A DNA stretch of 64,000 bases from an uncultured Planctomycetaceae bacterium (GTDB lineage: Bacteria; Planctomycetota; Planctomycetia; Pirellulales; UBA1268): the NCBI GenBank assembly GCA_903885565.1, contig CAISJI010000232.1:1-64000 (forward strand). The letters are read 5' to 3'. A program made the translations under genes and the position numbers. Under the pieces are notes generated by a model, which worked only from the letters and a program-made list of their open reading frames with translations, was not told where the DNA came from and searched no databases. Shown piece after piece: positions 37,501 through 52,500 of the stretch (the stretch's first letter is position 1; each line of letters opens with the position of its first letter).

Positions 37501-40500
37501 ACGATTCGAAGGAAAATTGGCCCACGACATCGGCAATTCCCAGCAGCTTGATGGTCGCATCGCCACTCGCGGCGAGCGTTCGCCCCTTCATATCGAGCGT
37601 GATCGGAACTGCTGGCGAAGAATCGGGCCGGCCAGCGGCAGCATCGCCGAGGAGCATTGGCGTAAGCGTGTAAGGCGTCTTCGACCAGTCGACCGACCGG
37701 CCGTCGTTACCGATCACAGTGGCGGTGTTGATCACCACCGCAGCATCGGCCACCTTCGCAGTGAAAGCGTCGATGCCGACAAAACCTGCCACAGCCGCCT
37801 CGGCCTTGGCAGCCACCCAGAATCGGTTGCTCCCCAGATCGGTGGCCACCGCAAAGCCCAACGTGGCCTCATTGAGCGTGAGTCCGACGCCATCGATCCC
37901 GAAAAACAGATCGGGCAGCGCCGCGGCGAACGAAAGCACCGCTCCGTCCACCTGACTGCCATCGTCGAGCGTCAGACGACGGTAGTCGGGGCTGACGCGC
38001 ACGCGGAGCGTTTCGTCGATCAGATCGAATGCCTTCAGGTGCATGTCGCCCTGCAGGTCGAAGAGCATCTGGCTGCCGAGACGGATATCCAATGTGGCAT
38101 GGTTGACGCTCGCCTCGATCTGGTCGCCGAGCCTGAAGGCGGCGGAAAAGTCGGTGGCATAGGCGGCAATCAGCATTTCCTCAGGCTTGTAGGCAAAGCC
38201 GATATCCCCGCTGATGGTCACTGCACCGAAGAGATCAGCGGAGATCCCCGCGACATCGAAGGCCACGGTGCCGGCGGAGATCGCCTTCGCAAACGTGTAG
38301 CTGGCCTGGCCGACACGAAGCGTTTCGTTTTGTGTCACCGCCGCGGTCGGCGATGTGTATTGAACGAACACGTGGTCGGCCCTCACGTGCGCCAGATTGG
38401 CCACGTTTGCCAGTAGATTGCTGCCAGTCAGTTCGAGAGCCACCTGATCGTCGTTCACCCGCATACCGAAGCGGCCTGACACGCTGAGGCTCGCCAGATT
38501 CCCTGCAGCCAGCGTGGCCGCGACGTTCTCCCCCACGGCGACAATCCTGCCGTCGATCACGCTGAATCCGACGTCGCCGGCCAGCGACACAAAATCCCTG
38601 ACCGTGGCATGGAACCCGGTAACAGCGAAGCCACTCGCACCGGGCAGGATGCCGGTTGCGAATGTGTAGCCCAGCCCTCCGGCTGCGATCGACCGGTTCG
38701 AGGCGATTGCCATGCCTGCTGTCGCGAACTGGGCATAGGTCGATCCCGATCGCACCTCTGTCAGGCCCGCGATCTGGATCCTGAGGACACCAGCCCCAAG
38801 CTCAAAGGCTGTTCCTGCGGAACTGGCGACAAGGCCAAATCGGGCATGCTCGTCAAGAATGCCCCCTTGTTCTCCCATGAATCCGGCCGTCATGTCAGCG
38901 CCGACCGCGACCAGATCGCCACCGATCACCGCAAACCCGACGCTGCCGCTGATAGGCACAAAGCCTGTGGCGTCTGCCTTGAGGCCCTCGACCGAAAAGG
39001 CGACCGTGTTCGCCGGAATGTCGCGGGCGAACGTGTAACTGGCAGCGCCGATCCCCAACCGCCGGCCGGCTGCGATCGCGAGGCCGCTCGAGGCATACTG
39101 CACGACCGTCCGATCGGCAGATATGTTGGCGAGGCCGTCGATCGAGGCAGAAAAGCCCCCCTGCAGTTCAAACGCCAGGCCAGCACGGGTGACGACCAGT
39201 CCACAGGCAGCGTTGGTGGCGGCGATGCTCGCGAAGCCGCCAGCCGTGAGCGAGGCATTCACATCGCTCCCCACTGCCACAAGATCGTTCCCCACCCGGC
39301 CAAATCCCAGGCTCCCGGAGAGCGTAAGCCCATCGGAGATGGCGGCCTCGAATCCCGTGAACGAAAAAGCGATGGTGCCTGGCGCAATCGGCTCCGCGAA
39401 CGTATACGCAACATCTTTGGTGATGGAGAGCGTTTCTCGCTTGGCGACCGTCGCGCCCGCGGAGGTGGAGCGAAAGAAAACCGTGTCAGCCTTTGCGGCG
39501 GGAAGGCCGCCGATTTCGAACGAAAACTGCTTTCCAGAAAGCTCGAGCGCCGTCTCGCCCCCGCTCACCCGCAGACCAAAGGCTCCGTCTGTGATCGAAA
39601 GGCTGGCGACCTCGCCACCGTCGAGGGTGGCTTGGATGCCAGAGCCGACCGCGACAAAGCCAGTGCCAACGCTCTTGAATCCGACGCTGCCGGAAAACGA
39701 GACGAAGTCGGCGATGCTGGCCTGAAAATCATCGACAGCAAAGAGAACCGTGTCTTTGGCAATGGCGTTCCTGAAGGTGTACGACGCCGTGCCGGTGTCG
39801 AGTTTCCGTGTGGCGACGATCGCGGTCTCGGAGGAGGTGTACTGGGCGACGACTGATGCCGCCCGCACGCTCGCAAACCCGGCAATCGACGCGGATAGCG
39901 CTCCCTGACTCAGCTCGAAAGCGGTCTCGGTGCCCGTGGCAAGCAGACCAAACGTGGCTCCCGTGACGCTGAAATGGGTCTGCGCATCGGGGGAGCCGAA
40001 CTGGGCCGCAATTCCGCTGCCAACGAGGATCACGTTTGAGCCCTCGAGGCTGATGCCGACGCTACCGGCAACCGACAGCGCCCCCTCGACAGCGAAGGCG
40101 GCGGTGCCAGAGACACGGATGATCTGGCCCTTCGATCCATCGGCAAGGAGCGTTCCTCCCGTCCCGCTGCCGGCACCCGTCTGAACAGTTAACTGCGTCT
40201 TGCCGGCCGCGTAATCGACAAGGCTGCCATCTGCGGCGGCGAGATTGAGCGACAGGGCGGTGGCTGTCAGGCTGCCGGTCACGCCGGTGACCCCAACCAG
40301 CGCAGCCGACGTGCCGCTCCCCTCAACCGTCGTCCAGCGGCGGGCCGTTTTTCCGGCATCCACCCGCTCCGTGATGATCGCGGCAGCGATGTCAACATTT
40401 GTGATGCTCACGCCCACCGCCGAATCGGTGCCGGCGCCGGCCCCGGCGAAGCCGCCGAGATTCGCGCCGCCGATCGTAAGCACGTCCGACATCATCTCCA

Positions 40501-43500
40501 CACCATCAGCGAGCCTGATCTTCTGCGAGAAGCCGTTGATGGCGAAGTTTCCACTCGCCCGCAGAAACCCACCTGCGATGATCTCGCCGTCGGCGACTTC
40601 CACGCCGAACGTATGGGACTTGAGCGCTCCGAATACGTAGCTCACTGTGTCGAGCGAGAACATGACACCCGAGTAGTCGACCTCAGTGGGGTTGTAGTGG
40701 ACGCTGAACTCGTCGGCGTACAGAGACAGATCACTGCTCAGTTGTGCGAGAATTCCGGCCGAACCCTCAAAGGCCACGCCAGCGTCACTCACGAGCAGAC
40801 CGATCCGCCCATGGTGGGCGGCGAAGGTCGTACCGCCGAGGCAGGTGGTAAGTTCCACGTCGTCGGCGACCACCGCCACGCTCGTGACCGTGCCCCCCTC
40901 CTGAATCCCGACCGACGCCAGAAAATCTCCCGACATAGCGAATGCTTGTCCGACCGCAGCCTGCCCGCTGATCGACATCTCATAGCGGTCATAGCGCGGG
41001 GCATACCGCAGCGCCACGCGACCGTGGACGTCGACATCGCCGTAGGTGAATCCACCCTCAAAGGCCACCTGAATGTCGAGACCGAAATACTCATGGTTGA
41101 GCAGTTCGCCGATCTGGTTCTTTGTTCCTGCCACATCCACACCGAACGTGTCGGCGACAGACAGCGCTGCGCTTGCTCCCGGGAGAAACTGACGGGCCAC
41201 CAGTTTCACACTGCCGGCAGTCGTTTCGTCGCCGGTTTGGACCACCTCAAACCACAGATCATCGGCAAGGCCAAAGAGCCCCCGACCGGCCGTGAACGTC
41301 CCGCGAACGCTCTGGTACGTCATGACCACAAACTCGTCGCCCGTCTGCGGGAGATACCCCGAGGCAAGGCGAACCGTGATCGTGCCGTTGAGGATCGCTG
41401 CACCGGTCACAATGACCTGATCGTGGAACCCGCTTCCGGCTCCCGGTGCCGTGCCCCCGAGCACAAACGTGCTGAGAGAGCCGGGAGTGAGATCAATCCG
41501 CTCCAGCTCCTGCCGGCGCGGTTGATCCGGATCGCTGGCATCGTCTGGCTGTGGCTGCGGAGGAGCCTCGGGGATAACAGTCCCCGGCAATACATGCACG
41601 CTGCCTGACAGCGCCCCTGCCCCCACCGCTCCCCCGGTCACCGTGAGGGGCGAGCTCGCCGTGCCGATCGAACCGGCCTGGGAGAAGAGCCTTGTCGTCA
41701 CCACCGTGGAGTCGGCGGGCGTGCGTGTCGCAATCCCGGTTATGCCCTGCGCATTGACGATGCTCGCCGCAGCTGCGATGTCGACGTCCCCGGAGGTCGC
41801 GAGAACGGTACCAATGGGGAGAATGCCCGCGGGCTGTGCCACCGCCACACCGAGCCTTCCCTCGGCATCGAGCCGGGTGGAGGCGGCCACAACAACAGGT
41901 CGCAACACGCGAAACTGAAATCCACCCGAAACCTTCACGGCGTCGCCACGACGACCGGCCATCTCGAGTTCGAACCGCTGCGTGTCAGACAGGGATCCCC
42001 TGCGCAGTTCTGAGCCGAGAATCGTGACCACGTCGCCGATCTTGCCGATCGTGCCGCCAGAGGAGACAAGCGTGACGGTGGCACCCGTCACGTTCACCGC
42101 GCTGCCGGCACGCACCGCCGGATCCCACGGCCGCGTCGATTCCCCCATATCGACGCCAACCTGACGAAGCATCGAACGGACATCGAGACCGAGGTCGGCC
42201 ACCAGCTTTTCGCGTTGGGCGACCGTGGGCTGGTAGACAAACTCGCTATCAAAGGTGGTGAAGGGAGCCAGCGATTTCCAGGTGCCGCCGATGAGCCTGT
42301 CGAAAAATCCCTGCTCGGTGGCATAGGCCTTGGCTGCCTCGTCGAGCACCGCCTGATCACCAGGCCAGGATCCATTCGGCAGGCCGAGAGCAGCCGCCGT
42401 GATGGCCGACCATTTGCCGTAGGCCTCTTGGCGGAGTTGCAGGCGGCCGTCAAACACCACTCCGTCGTTGCGGATCGACCAGAGCCGCAGGTAGTGGCTC
42501 TTCACGCTGGCCTGATAGACCGCCACCGCGTCAGCAATCGCCTTCTCGTCATCGAAAACGCCCAGATCGGCAAGCACTGTATCGATCTGCGCCTGACGGT
42601 CCGGCGTGACCGTCCACGTATGAGCGTCATAGAGGCTGCCAGCCGCCCGCAGCAACACATTCCCCACACTGGCCGTGACGGTCCCAACGAGCAGGTCACC
42701 CGCCAGATGGGAGACGTGGATAGTGCCGGCAGCAGTGGCATCGAGGCGCAGTGGTGTCGCCGCCTCCCCGCCGAGAGGCGCCACGCTCGTTCTCAGCGGC
42801 GCTGCGGGCATGCCGATGCTTCCCTGCCGGGAGACGATCGCAATGGTCCCGGCCAGAATGGTGAAATCGACCGGCATCGAAGGATCGGCAGGCGCGGTCC
42901 AAATGTCGCCGCCAGCCTCAATCGACACCATCCCTCCAGCAGAGGCTCCGATGCTGCCAAGCGTGACCGCCTGCATCGGTAGATTCCGATTGATCGCCAG
43001 GGAGACATCCCCCGCTCCCGACATGGCGCTGAGTGTGGTGGCCGTGATGGAGAGGGGCCGCTCGCCGCGACCGATGCTGCCAGCGGCCGCAAGACTGACG
43101 CTGCCGGCCACGATCGATTCAATTCCGGAAACCCCATCGATCGAGCCGACGATCGCACGAATCGACACGCTGGCCGCCTCGATTCCCTCGCGCAGCAGAA
43201 CAGAAGCCGCCGAATCGATCCTCACGGCGGCAGATGCCGATCCAGTGAACGACAGGCCGATCGGATAATCGGCCCGCATCGAATCGGTGACGGTGAAGCG
43301 TGCCGTGTCGGGACCAACCAGATACTGCGTTTCAACTGTGCGTTCGCCTGCGCTTCCGTTCAGGATGACCACGCTGCCCGCTGTCGGGTCGTTGCCGCCG
43401 CCATACTCCCACGGTGACACATAGAGTGGCTGTCCAAACCCGAATCCGACCAACCGCGTCCGTGTCGACGTCCACCGTGCGTCAGTCGTCGGCTGGTACG

Positions 43501-46500
43501 TCACAGACGCGCTGTCGTCCAAACGCTGCGTCGGCGTGCCGGCGAGCAGATCGGCCGTCGCCGGTCCGATAGAGACGAGCACTTCGCCCCCCAGCGAGCG
43601 ATACACGGTCTGCCGGGTGGCCTCCGGCTTGAGCATGTCAACGATCCGCACTGTCGTGGAATTGCCGGTGCCGGGCGTGGTGATCGCCTGCGTCACGAGG
43701 GAGAATGATGTCTGGTTGTCGATCGTCACGCCGCCGCCATCGGTCCGGACCTTGATCACGCCGGCAGATGCACTGGAATTGATGATCTTGCCGACCAGCG
43801 TCAGACGGGTGCCGCCGGCGAGATCGGCAGGATCGACGACGATCTGGCCGGTCTGCGCGTTGAACGTCACGCCGAGGATTGCATCGCCGGCAGCCTTCGT
43901 GCCCAGCTTGGCAGCGGGAATGGAATAGAGCGGGCTGGCCTGCCGGCCGGCCAGAAAATCGCTCCGGTACTGCGCGAGTTCGGCCTGCAGTGCGGCCGGC
44001 ACCACAACCGACTGGTTTGGCGTCGCGACTGATCCCACCAGCATGTCGCCATTGATGTTGATCGTATCGGCAAAGATCGCGATCTGCCGGGCGTCGATCG
44101 ACGTGCTGCCGGTGGCGCTGGCGACTGTATCGGCCGAGAAGAGCCTGTTCGTCGTGCTGTCCCTGGTTCTGGTGGCAGGGCCGTAGTTCGCCAGCAGGGG
44201 CCCAATATCACCGAACAGGTTCGCGTCGACCGCTGCCAGCGCGGGAATCGTTTGCGCCGTCGCGGGTGAGCCTCCAGCGTGCACCGCCCCTTTGACGTAA
44301 AACACCGCCGTGCCACCGGGCACGGCAACATCGAAACTCCTGGCGGCGATCGTGCCGATCACGCCGAGCGATCCGCGGGCATTGGTGATGCTCACATCGC
44401 CCCTCGGATTACGGGCGGCATTGGTGAGAAACACCGCCGGACCAAAGGCACTGCCGGCGAGCGACTCCGGGTAGGTCTGAGTGATCAGAATCGAGGGGGC
44501 TGTGGAATCGGCCGAAAGACCCCACCCACCGGGCCTGCCGACATCTTTCCCTGAGCCATCGAGCAGCGTGATCGCGCCGGCGGGGGTATTGGCGATCGCA
44601 ACGGTGTCGAGCACGAGATGATGGGGACTTGCGTTGGTGATCGCAACGTGGGCCTGATTGGCGACGAGCGTCGCCGTGCCCCCGAGCAGATCACCGCGAA
44701 CGGTGAGATTGCCGCCGCTGGCATAGAGCGGTCCTACCCGCACTCCCTTCCCGGCGGCCGGCACGGCCGCGGCGAGCTGGGCACTCGCGTCACCGAAGCG
44801 TGCCGCGACGAATGCCTGCGAATCGAACGTGTCGTCGAACGTGGCCGCTACGGGGAGGCCAAGCAGCATCGCCGGCGTGCCGACGAGCGAGCCGGAACTG
44901 AAGCCGGCAGGAATCGCCAGCGCCACATTCCCCAGACTTCCGGCCGCAAACGTTCCTGCGAGCGTCACCGTCGAGGTGTTGTTCTGCTGCGGAGTGTCGG
45001 TCGCCCGCTTCACATTCTCCCCGCCAGTAATCAGGTCCCACAACGCCTCGAGATCGTAATAGGTGACCTTGCCGTCGCTGGTGACACTCGGCCGGCCTGT
45101 CCCAGCGGTGATGTGCATGTCGCCGCCGCTGCCCACGTCGGCTCCCGCGCCGAAGACCACGCTGCTGGTGTTGGCCAGCTTGGCCTTCGCCACGACGCTG
45201 ATAAACGTCACCGCCCCGCCGGTCTCGCCGTTGACGACCGCGCCGACACGGATGCCGGTCGGAGCGCCATTGGCCGGATCCTCACCGGCGGTGATCCGCA
45301 CCTCGCCATCGGCCGCAATCCTGGCTTGGGAGCCGAAGACGATCTGCTGGTTCACCGTTACGTCGGCGGTGGCATTGAACGCCACCTGGGCCGTGGCTCC
45401 CCCCGAAACTCCAACCACACTCTCGGTGGCCGTCACCCTGGTGGCGGTGCCGATGGCCAGGTCGCCGCGCGTCGAGAGCGTGACGTTACTGCCAATCTCC
45501 ACTTTCGTCGCCACGGTGGCGGTGGTTTTCGCAGCCAGCCCGCCAAAAGAAAACACCCCGCCGCTCCAGGTGCCAACACTCTCCTCGATCAAGACATTCG
45601 ACTCGGGCAGAATGGTGATTCCGCCAGGAGCCAGCCGGCTCATGCCGGAGGTGATCCTGACGCCATCGCCGACCAGAACCCGCGAGCCGGTATCGATCGT
45701 GAGCGTGCTGCCGCCGGTCGCTGAGTCGCCTGCTGAAGAGACAACGCCGCCCCCGCTCACGACCGCCGAGTGGCCGCTGGTCGTTCGCAGGATCGTGTTC
45801 GACGAGGCGAGCGTCACGGTTCCGGAGGTGAATATCGTGGCACCCGCCGCCACCACGGCACGCGCATCGGCTGTCGTGCTGAATGTCGCCAGAGGCCTTC
45901 CCCCGGCGATGCCGCCCCCGAAATAGGATTTTGCCGTGGTGGAATAGACCTGCGACCGCGAGGCCGACACATTGAGCGTACCCACATCGAGCGGCCGCGA
46001 ACCGTCAGCCACACCCACCTTGCCGATCGTCGCCCGCGTGGACGTCGTGTCGTTGAGCGTGGCGGAGACTGTGGCGATTCCGATCCCCGCCCCCAGTCCG
46101 TTGCTTGCCGCAACATTCGATGCGTCGATCTGGATCGCTTTGACATCGAGGCGCTCGACCCGTTTGCCGGGCGCAGCGACAGCAAAGTCGCCGAGCGTGG
46201 CTTCGACAACGGCCTTGGCCGTCGCCGTGGCAGCGTTGTTTCCATACCCCCAGGCAAAACCGCCCGCCCCGCCTGACTGGCCGACATCAAATGTCGTGCC
46301 GCCGACCGCTGTGACCAAGACCACGGCGGGAAGCGTGGCGCTGCTGCCGACCACAGCCTTTGTACTGCCGCCACTCGTCGCGACGCTTTCGTTGAGTTGG
46401 ACGGTGATCCCCCCGACGTCGACGGCAAACGACTGGGCCTTCACGGTCGGATCCGATCGGGCATCAATCTTCAGGCCGCCGACGCCTGCGAGGCTGATAT

Positions 46501-49500
46501 TGTCACCCACGGTGGCCAGCCGCGTCTGGGAGTGATCTGCCTTGGCGGAAACCTGTCCGACCGTGATCAGGCCCAGACTGCCACCATCGGACTGCGCCGC
46601 CACCCTGCCATATCCCACACTGCCACCGTCGCCAACCACGCCCCCGACGACCACATTCACGCTGCCTGTCGCAGCCGTGAGCGCTGCGCCGCTGTCGACT
46701 GTGGCAGTGATCAGGGAGGTGTCTTGGGATGAGGCTTCCCCGCTGGTACCACTGCCGCCGAGCGCGATCGTCGCGGCCGTGGCCACCGACCGGGTGTCGA
46801 GCGTGCTCCCCGCCCCCGCAGCCACGCTGATGTCGCCGCTGCGTGAGGCAACATTCGCGGTGCCGATGCGGGCCAGAATCGTGTCGGCCACAGTGGCATT
46901 CGCCTTCGAGAGGCCCACCGAAGCCCCCGCCACGCTGAAGGCTCCGGCCCCCACTCCGACGGTGCTGGTGATCGTCTGCCTGCCGCCTGCGGAGATACCG
47001 ATGTCGCTGCCGCGAACCGTGCCGGAGGCGATCTCGGCGGTCACTGTGTTGCCAACCTCAACCGTGACCCGTGCGAAGGAGACCGCCACAGCGAGGGCGA
47101 GAAACGAGGGGGAGAACGAGGCCGAGAAGGCGACCGCCACCCCCAGCGCATCGATTGCGGCGGCCGACTGAGCATCGACATCAATGCTGCCAGTCCCCAG
47201 CGCGTTCACGCCCGGAAGCCTCGTACTTCCGCCGGCCGTGCCGATCCGGGCGGCCACGGTGTTGCCGATCGCAGTGTCGGCGATCACGACGCCCGGTGCC
47301 AGGGCGACGGCACCACCATTTCCATACGCCGCCGACAGGCTCCCCGCGCCGGCACGGGTGCGAACCATGGGCGTGTCGAGGGCACGAAGAGCGACCGAAC
47401 CCGCCCCGCCAGTTCCGGCAGTCACGTCTGCGGAGAGCACTTCGGCCGTCGTGGAGGTTGCCAGCGTCACGGAAACAATTCCTCCCGAGCCTGCTGCAGA
47501 GACGCCCCCCGCACCGGCGCCGGCCACGTTCACCCCCACGCCGAAGGCGAGCGCACCGATCGACTGCTTCGATGTGGCGACGACCGACACATCGCCCCCC
47601 GCCCCGATTGAGGAAAGCTCAACGGCTGCCCGCACCGTATTCGTGACCGTGACCACATTTCGGGCGGCCCCCGCCGTCACTCCCACCGCTGCCGAACTTC
47701 CCAGCGTGATCCCGAGTGCTGCACCCCCTGCATTGGAGTCGAGCACCGAGAGATCGCTCGCCGTTACAGTCACGGCTCTGTCGGTGGTCACGCTGGCTGC
47801 GCTGGTGATGGCAGCGAGCGTGTCGACGGCCAGCCGATTGGTGTTGCTCGCTCCCGCCCCGGCCAGCCCGACCGCCGCCGCATCCCCCTTTGACACCTGC
47901 CCGGTGCCGGCAATCGTCCACGAAGTGACCACCGGCTTCGCCGTCGCAGTCACGGCGACGTTGCCACCGGTCGTCGCGATCGTCGCGTCGTCCAGAAGCG
48001 CCTGTACGGTGCCACGGGATGCCTCGGTGCCGATCTCATTGACCGCCACCGATACGCCGGCGGCAAGCGACACGGTCTTGGCACCGATCCCAGCGGCAAG
48101 GGCTCCGGCCACGGCGAAAATGCCACCTGCATCCAAGGCGTCAACGGTCAGGGATCTCGATGTCACCGACGCTTTGTTTCGAACCGCGGCCGTGGTCTGC
48201 CGAACCACCGTGTTGAGCGCAAACGACCCGGCGCCGACGAAGGCGACAGGCAGCGAGCCGAGCAGGCTGCCGCCCGAGTTTCCCGCAAGGGCCCCGCTCA
48301 CTCCCACCGCCCAGGCATTGATGGTGCCCCCGCTCACCGCCTCAACCGCCACTTCGCCGCCGGCACACAGAGCGGTGGCGTTTTCGATCGCCGCGGTCAC
48401 GTCGACTCCCAGCGTGTTGACCGATCCGGCCGCCCCCGCGGAAACTGCGGCGCTCGTCGAGGTCGGAATCGCCACCTGGCCAGACACGGCGGTGAGAATC
48501 GTTTCCTCCCGGGCCGCCACCGCCACAGCCTTGCTGGCCGACACTGCCGACCGCTTCGCAGCGGTTCCCGTGATCGTGGCGGAGACCACGCGGCCGGTGA
48601 GGTCGTTGAACACCACAGCCGTCGAGAGGGCGTTTTGCCCAGACACCACGCCGCTGGCCGCGATCGTGAGGATGTCGGCCCGCTCGACGGCGGTAACCGC
48701 GACGCTTCCCGATTCGGCCACGGCAGCGTCGAAACCGGCAGTGACGCTTGACGAACTGATCGAAGCGTTCGTCGCCCCACTTATGTTCGTGATGAGAATG
48801 GCCGCGCCGGCCGAAAGCGTCGACTTGTCCCTGGTGAAAGCTGTGGTGGCGATCGAGCCAGCCACGGTGCGGATCTTGGCGTCGTTGCTGGCCGACACGT
48901 CGACCGATCCGGCGGGCGCCATCACGCTCGAGTCGTCAGCGATGGTGGAGGATTGGGAGATGCCGAGGCTCGTCAGATTTACCGACGCTGCAGCGGTCAG
49001 AGTGGAGTCGGCGGCCACGGCGCCGATCGCAAATGACCAGACAGCAGCCCCCCCCGCCTCGGGCATGTTGAGTTGTTTGACAACTGGATCGAGCGCCGTC
49101 CATGCGGCAGCGGAGGGATTGCCATACGTGCTCCGCACGCGGACGTTCCCCTTCGGCGTGGTCACCTTCGACCGCCCCACCTTCGACAAACTGCCGGCTT
49201 TGGAGTTCACCACCGTCACGGCGGCACCGATGCTTGCCGACAGCGTGCCGTTGCCATCCCGATTGACAACAAAACTGCCAGAGGCTGTCGCCAGGAGCAG
49301 CGCCGTCGTCGCCAGCACCGACACGTCCCCGCCCGTATCACCCATCGTCACCGTGCTGTCGGTAATCGAGGCCTCGACGGTCGGATCGAATGAGACAATC
49401 GCCACCATCCCCGCCACGGCCGAACCGGCATTGTTGCGAGTCGACATAACGGCATCGACCGTCCCGCCGGTGCTGACGTAGGAACCGCCCCCCGAGGCGG

Positions 49501-52500
49501 TCACAAGCAGCGACGACTCGGTCGCCTGTACGTCGAGGTTGCCCTGCAGGAATGTCAGCTCCGCCTTGCTGATCGTCGCCTTGGTCGCGGCCGTCGCCTT
49601 GACGATCGCCACCGACGCCCCGACGGCCAGGCTGCGGCCGTTGTCGGCGCCGGAAAGTCCATTGGCTCCGGTGCGCACGAGAATCGACGAGACATTGGCG
49701 ACGAACGAACCGGCGACAGTCCAGATCGTGTCATCGGTCGTGGCGACCACCCGGGCTCCCCGTAGCCCCGTGCCCCTGACCCCATCAAGCAGGGCGAGCG
49801 TGCGGGTTGTGAGCGAATTGATCGCCACCGATCCGGCGAAGTTCACCGTCATGGAGCCCGCACCGCCGACAGCGCCCCCCGCGCCGCTGGCCGCGGCAGT
49901 GCCGATCAGCCGGGAGTTTTCTGCGGAAACGTCAAGGGCAAAGCCGTCGACCGTCGCCCGCCGGAGGCTCGCCTCCACGGCCGAAGCAGCCACGATCAGC
50001 GACACGGCCCCCGAAAGGCCCATCGACACTTTCTCCTCGCCGGCGGCGGTGCGGATCGCGAGGCCCCCAGAATTCGCCATGACGATCGAGGTGTTGGCGG
50101 CGCCGACGGCCAGCGTGGCGGGCAGATCGGCTGCCATCCGGCCCGCATGATTCACTGTGGCGACGACCGCATCATCAACATTCGCGATTGCCACGGCGCC
50201 GGAGGCACCGATGCCGACGCGGCTGGGAGTCAAACGACTGGCCAGAAAGGCGGCCATCAGGTCGTCGTCCCAACGTGACACAGCGTCGAACGTGTTCTTG
50301 GACGTTTTTTTACTGCCGGCCACCGCCGTCGGCACGATCGCCCCGGCCGCCGTGGCACCGACGCTCACATCGCCGGCGACATCGATGGTGATGCCGCCCA
50401 CCTGCGTGGCCTCGGATGCCGGCAGTTCGCCGATCCGTGCCGACACGGTGCGGTCGAGCAGGGCGATGGCTGTGGCCACGCCAACGATCTTCTCGGCCCC
50501 CTTGCTCGACGTCCCCGCGATCGGAATGAGATAGCTGTTGTCGGCCCCGTTGACGACCACCCTGCCCCGCGTGCCTGGACGCCGAACAATCTCAACGCCC
50601 ACGGCGGGCGTTGTGATCGCTGCCTCGACCCGTTCGGGCGTCGTGCGGCCGTCGATCACCGAGGCCATTCCGGAGATCCCCCAGTCTGTCGCCGACACTC
50701 CTCCCCAGGCCATCACAAACATCACGCCCCAGTGCTCGGCGTTGACCAGAAGCCCGCCATCACCGAAGGCGATGCGTGTGGGTCCTGAGGCTGAAACGTC
50801 GCCCCGCGCCGCGGCTGCCTGCACGCCAGTTGCGTTCTGAAGCGAGTTGGTTCCTCCGATCATGGCCCGCGTCGTGTCGCCGACGGCGAAGTAGCTCACG
50901 GCGAAGCCAGCCCCACCCTCGGCGTTCCCCACACTCGCCCCGACGCTCTTGGATAGAAACGGCACGGTGAACTGCATGAGCGAACTCCCGGCAGTCACCT
51001 TCACAGGCTGCAGGGTTGAGCCGAGGACGGAGCGATCCTGATTGATCTGCACCCCGTCCTCGACGATCGACTCGCATCGGTTGTCGAGCCAGAACAGTTG
51101 CAACGCCCCGGCGATGGCCGTGCCGACCACCGCGTCGAGGTTAGGCCCGGCCTTGGGATTGAGAAAATTCTTCTGCTGGCCGCCCGCCGCAGCTTCTGTC
51201 TCGTGAAATCCATCGCGAACACGCCACAGATCGAGCGGCAGCCGCAACGACTTGATCATCCCCTTCGCAAGACTGGCGGGATCTGCGCCAGTGAAAAAGG
51301 TTTGCTGCAATTCCGGCAGAATGCCGGTGGCGGTCCCATCCACGACGCGGTTGAACCACGGATAGACCGACCCGGCGTTGATCGTGACACCGTCGCCCCC
51401 CGTGAGCCGGGCGTTGGAGCGGACGATCGTCTGGCTCACGGTGTCGATGAAGGCCACATTGACCGCCAGCGCCACCGCCACCGCGGTCTTCTTCGGCTTG
51501 GCCAGATCGGCCTGAACTTCGGTGCGGAACTTCTCCACAAGTCCGCTGTCAACGACGATGCTGCCGGGAGTGATCAGATTGGCCTGGTCGCCGATGATCG
51601 TCCGCACCGTCCGCGTGCCCTGCAGATAGGAAAAAGCGGCCGACAGGCCGAACATGTCGGATGCCGAGGCGGAACCATTCCCGGCGATCTGCTGGTTGCC
51701 GAGGTTGTTGTTCACGGCAGCCTTTGCCGCGGTCTTGTAGTCCTTGCTGAGAAATGAAGCACCGGCGGTGATCATCACCCCCAGCAGGTATTTGGGGCCC
51801 ACCGACAGCGCCATGTCGCCCCGCATGAGATCTCGGAACGAGGGCTGCCCACCGTTCTTCGCCGCCGACAGTCCGTGGTCGCGGGCGGTCAGGCTCGCAC
51901 TGATCGTGATGCTGCCCGCCAGAGAGGGCGCCAGCCCATGCGCCCGGCCCAGCATCGTTTCGGCGGTGATCGCCTCGAACTGGATCGAGGTGTCGAGCGA
52001 AACCAGCTGCGGATCTGACGCGAGGGCTGCGGAGGACGACGCTGCCAGCCCGAGAATGACCGCCCCGGGGCGAATCTGGTCGGTGCTGGGCCGCACGACG
52101 GCGTAATAGGTGCGGCCAGCAAGGATCCCGAGCGTTTCGGCGCCGAAGGCATCGTGAAACACGACAGGGTCGCCGGTGGAGAGGGGCTGCCGGCGGATGT
52201 CGACAAGCCAGGGTGAGGCTGCGGAACCGGTGCCGAACCGGGCGGTGGCCTGCACTCCCGGCAGGCTGCCGAGGGCAGCGGCCACGGCGGCGGGCGTGGC
52301 GCGGGGGGAAAGCGAACCGGTGGTGCCCGTCGCGGTCCCCGTGTCGACCGACAGAGTAAACAGGCCTGCAGCTGCGGTGGTGGAAATCGCCCGCAACCCT
52401 TCCTGTGTGAACTCGCCGTACACAGAACCCCCCGTGATCCCGGTCGGATCGAATCGCAGGCTCGTCATCCCGGAGCCGACCAGCAGCCAGGGGGACTGCC

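Noticed and set aside
36881-38416. Open frame of 511 codons antisense to the giant gene
   Set aside because: Same codon-bias shadow; the Arg/His-rich text has no domain.
47184-49481. Open frame of 765 codons on the plus strand opposite the giant gene
   Set aside because: The translation is a compositionally biased Ala/Pro/Thr/Val string with no domain, and it lies antisense to a coherent repeat protein. In GC-rich coding DNA, long antisense frames arise from codon bias.
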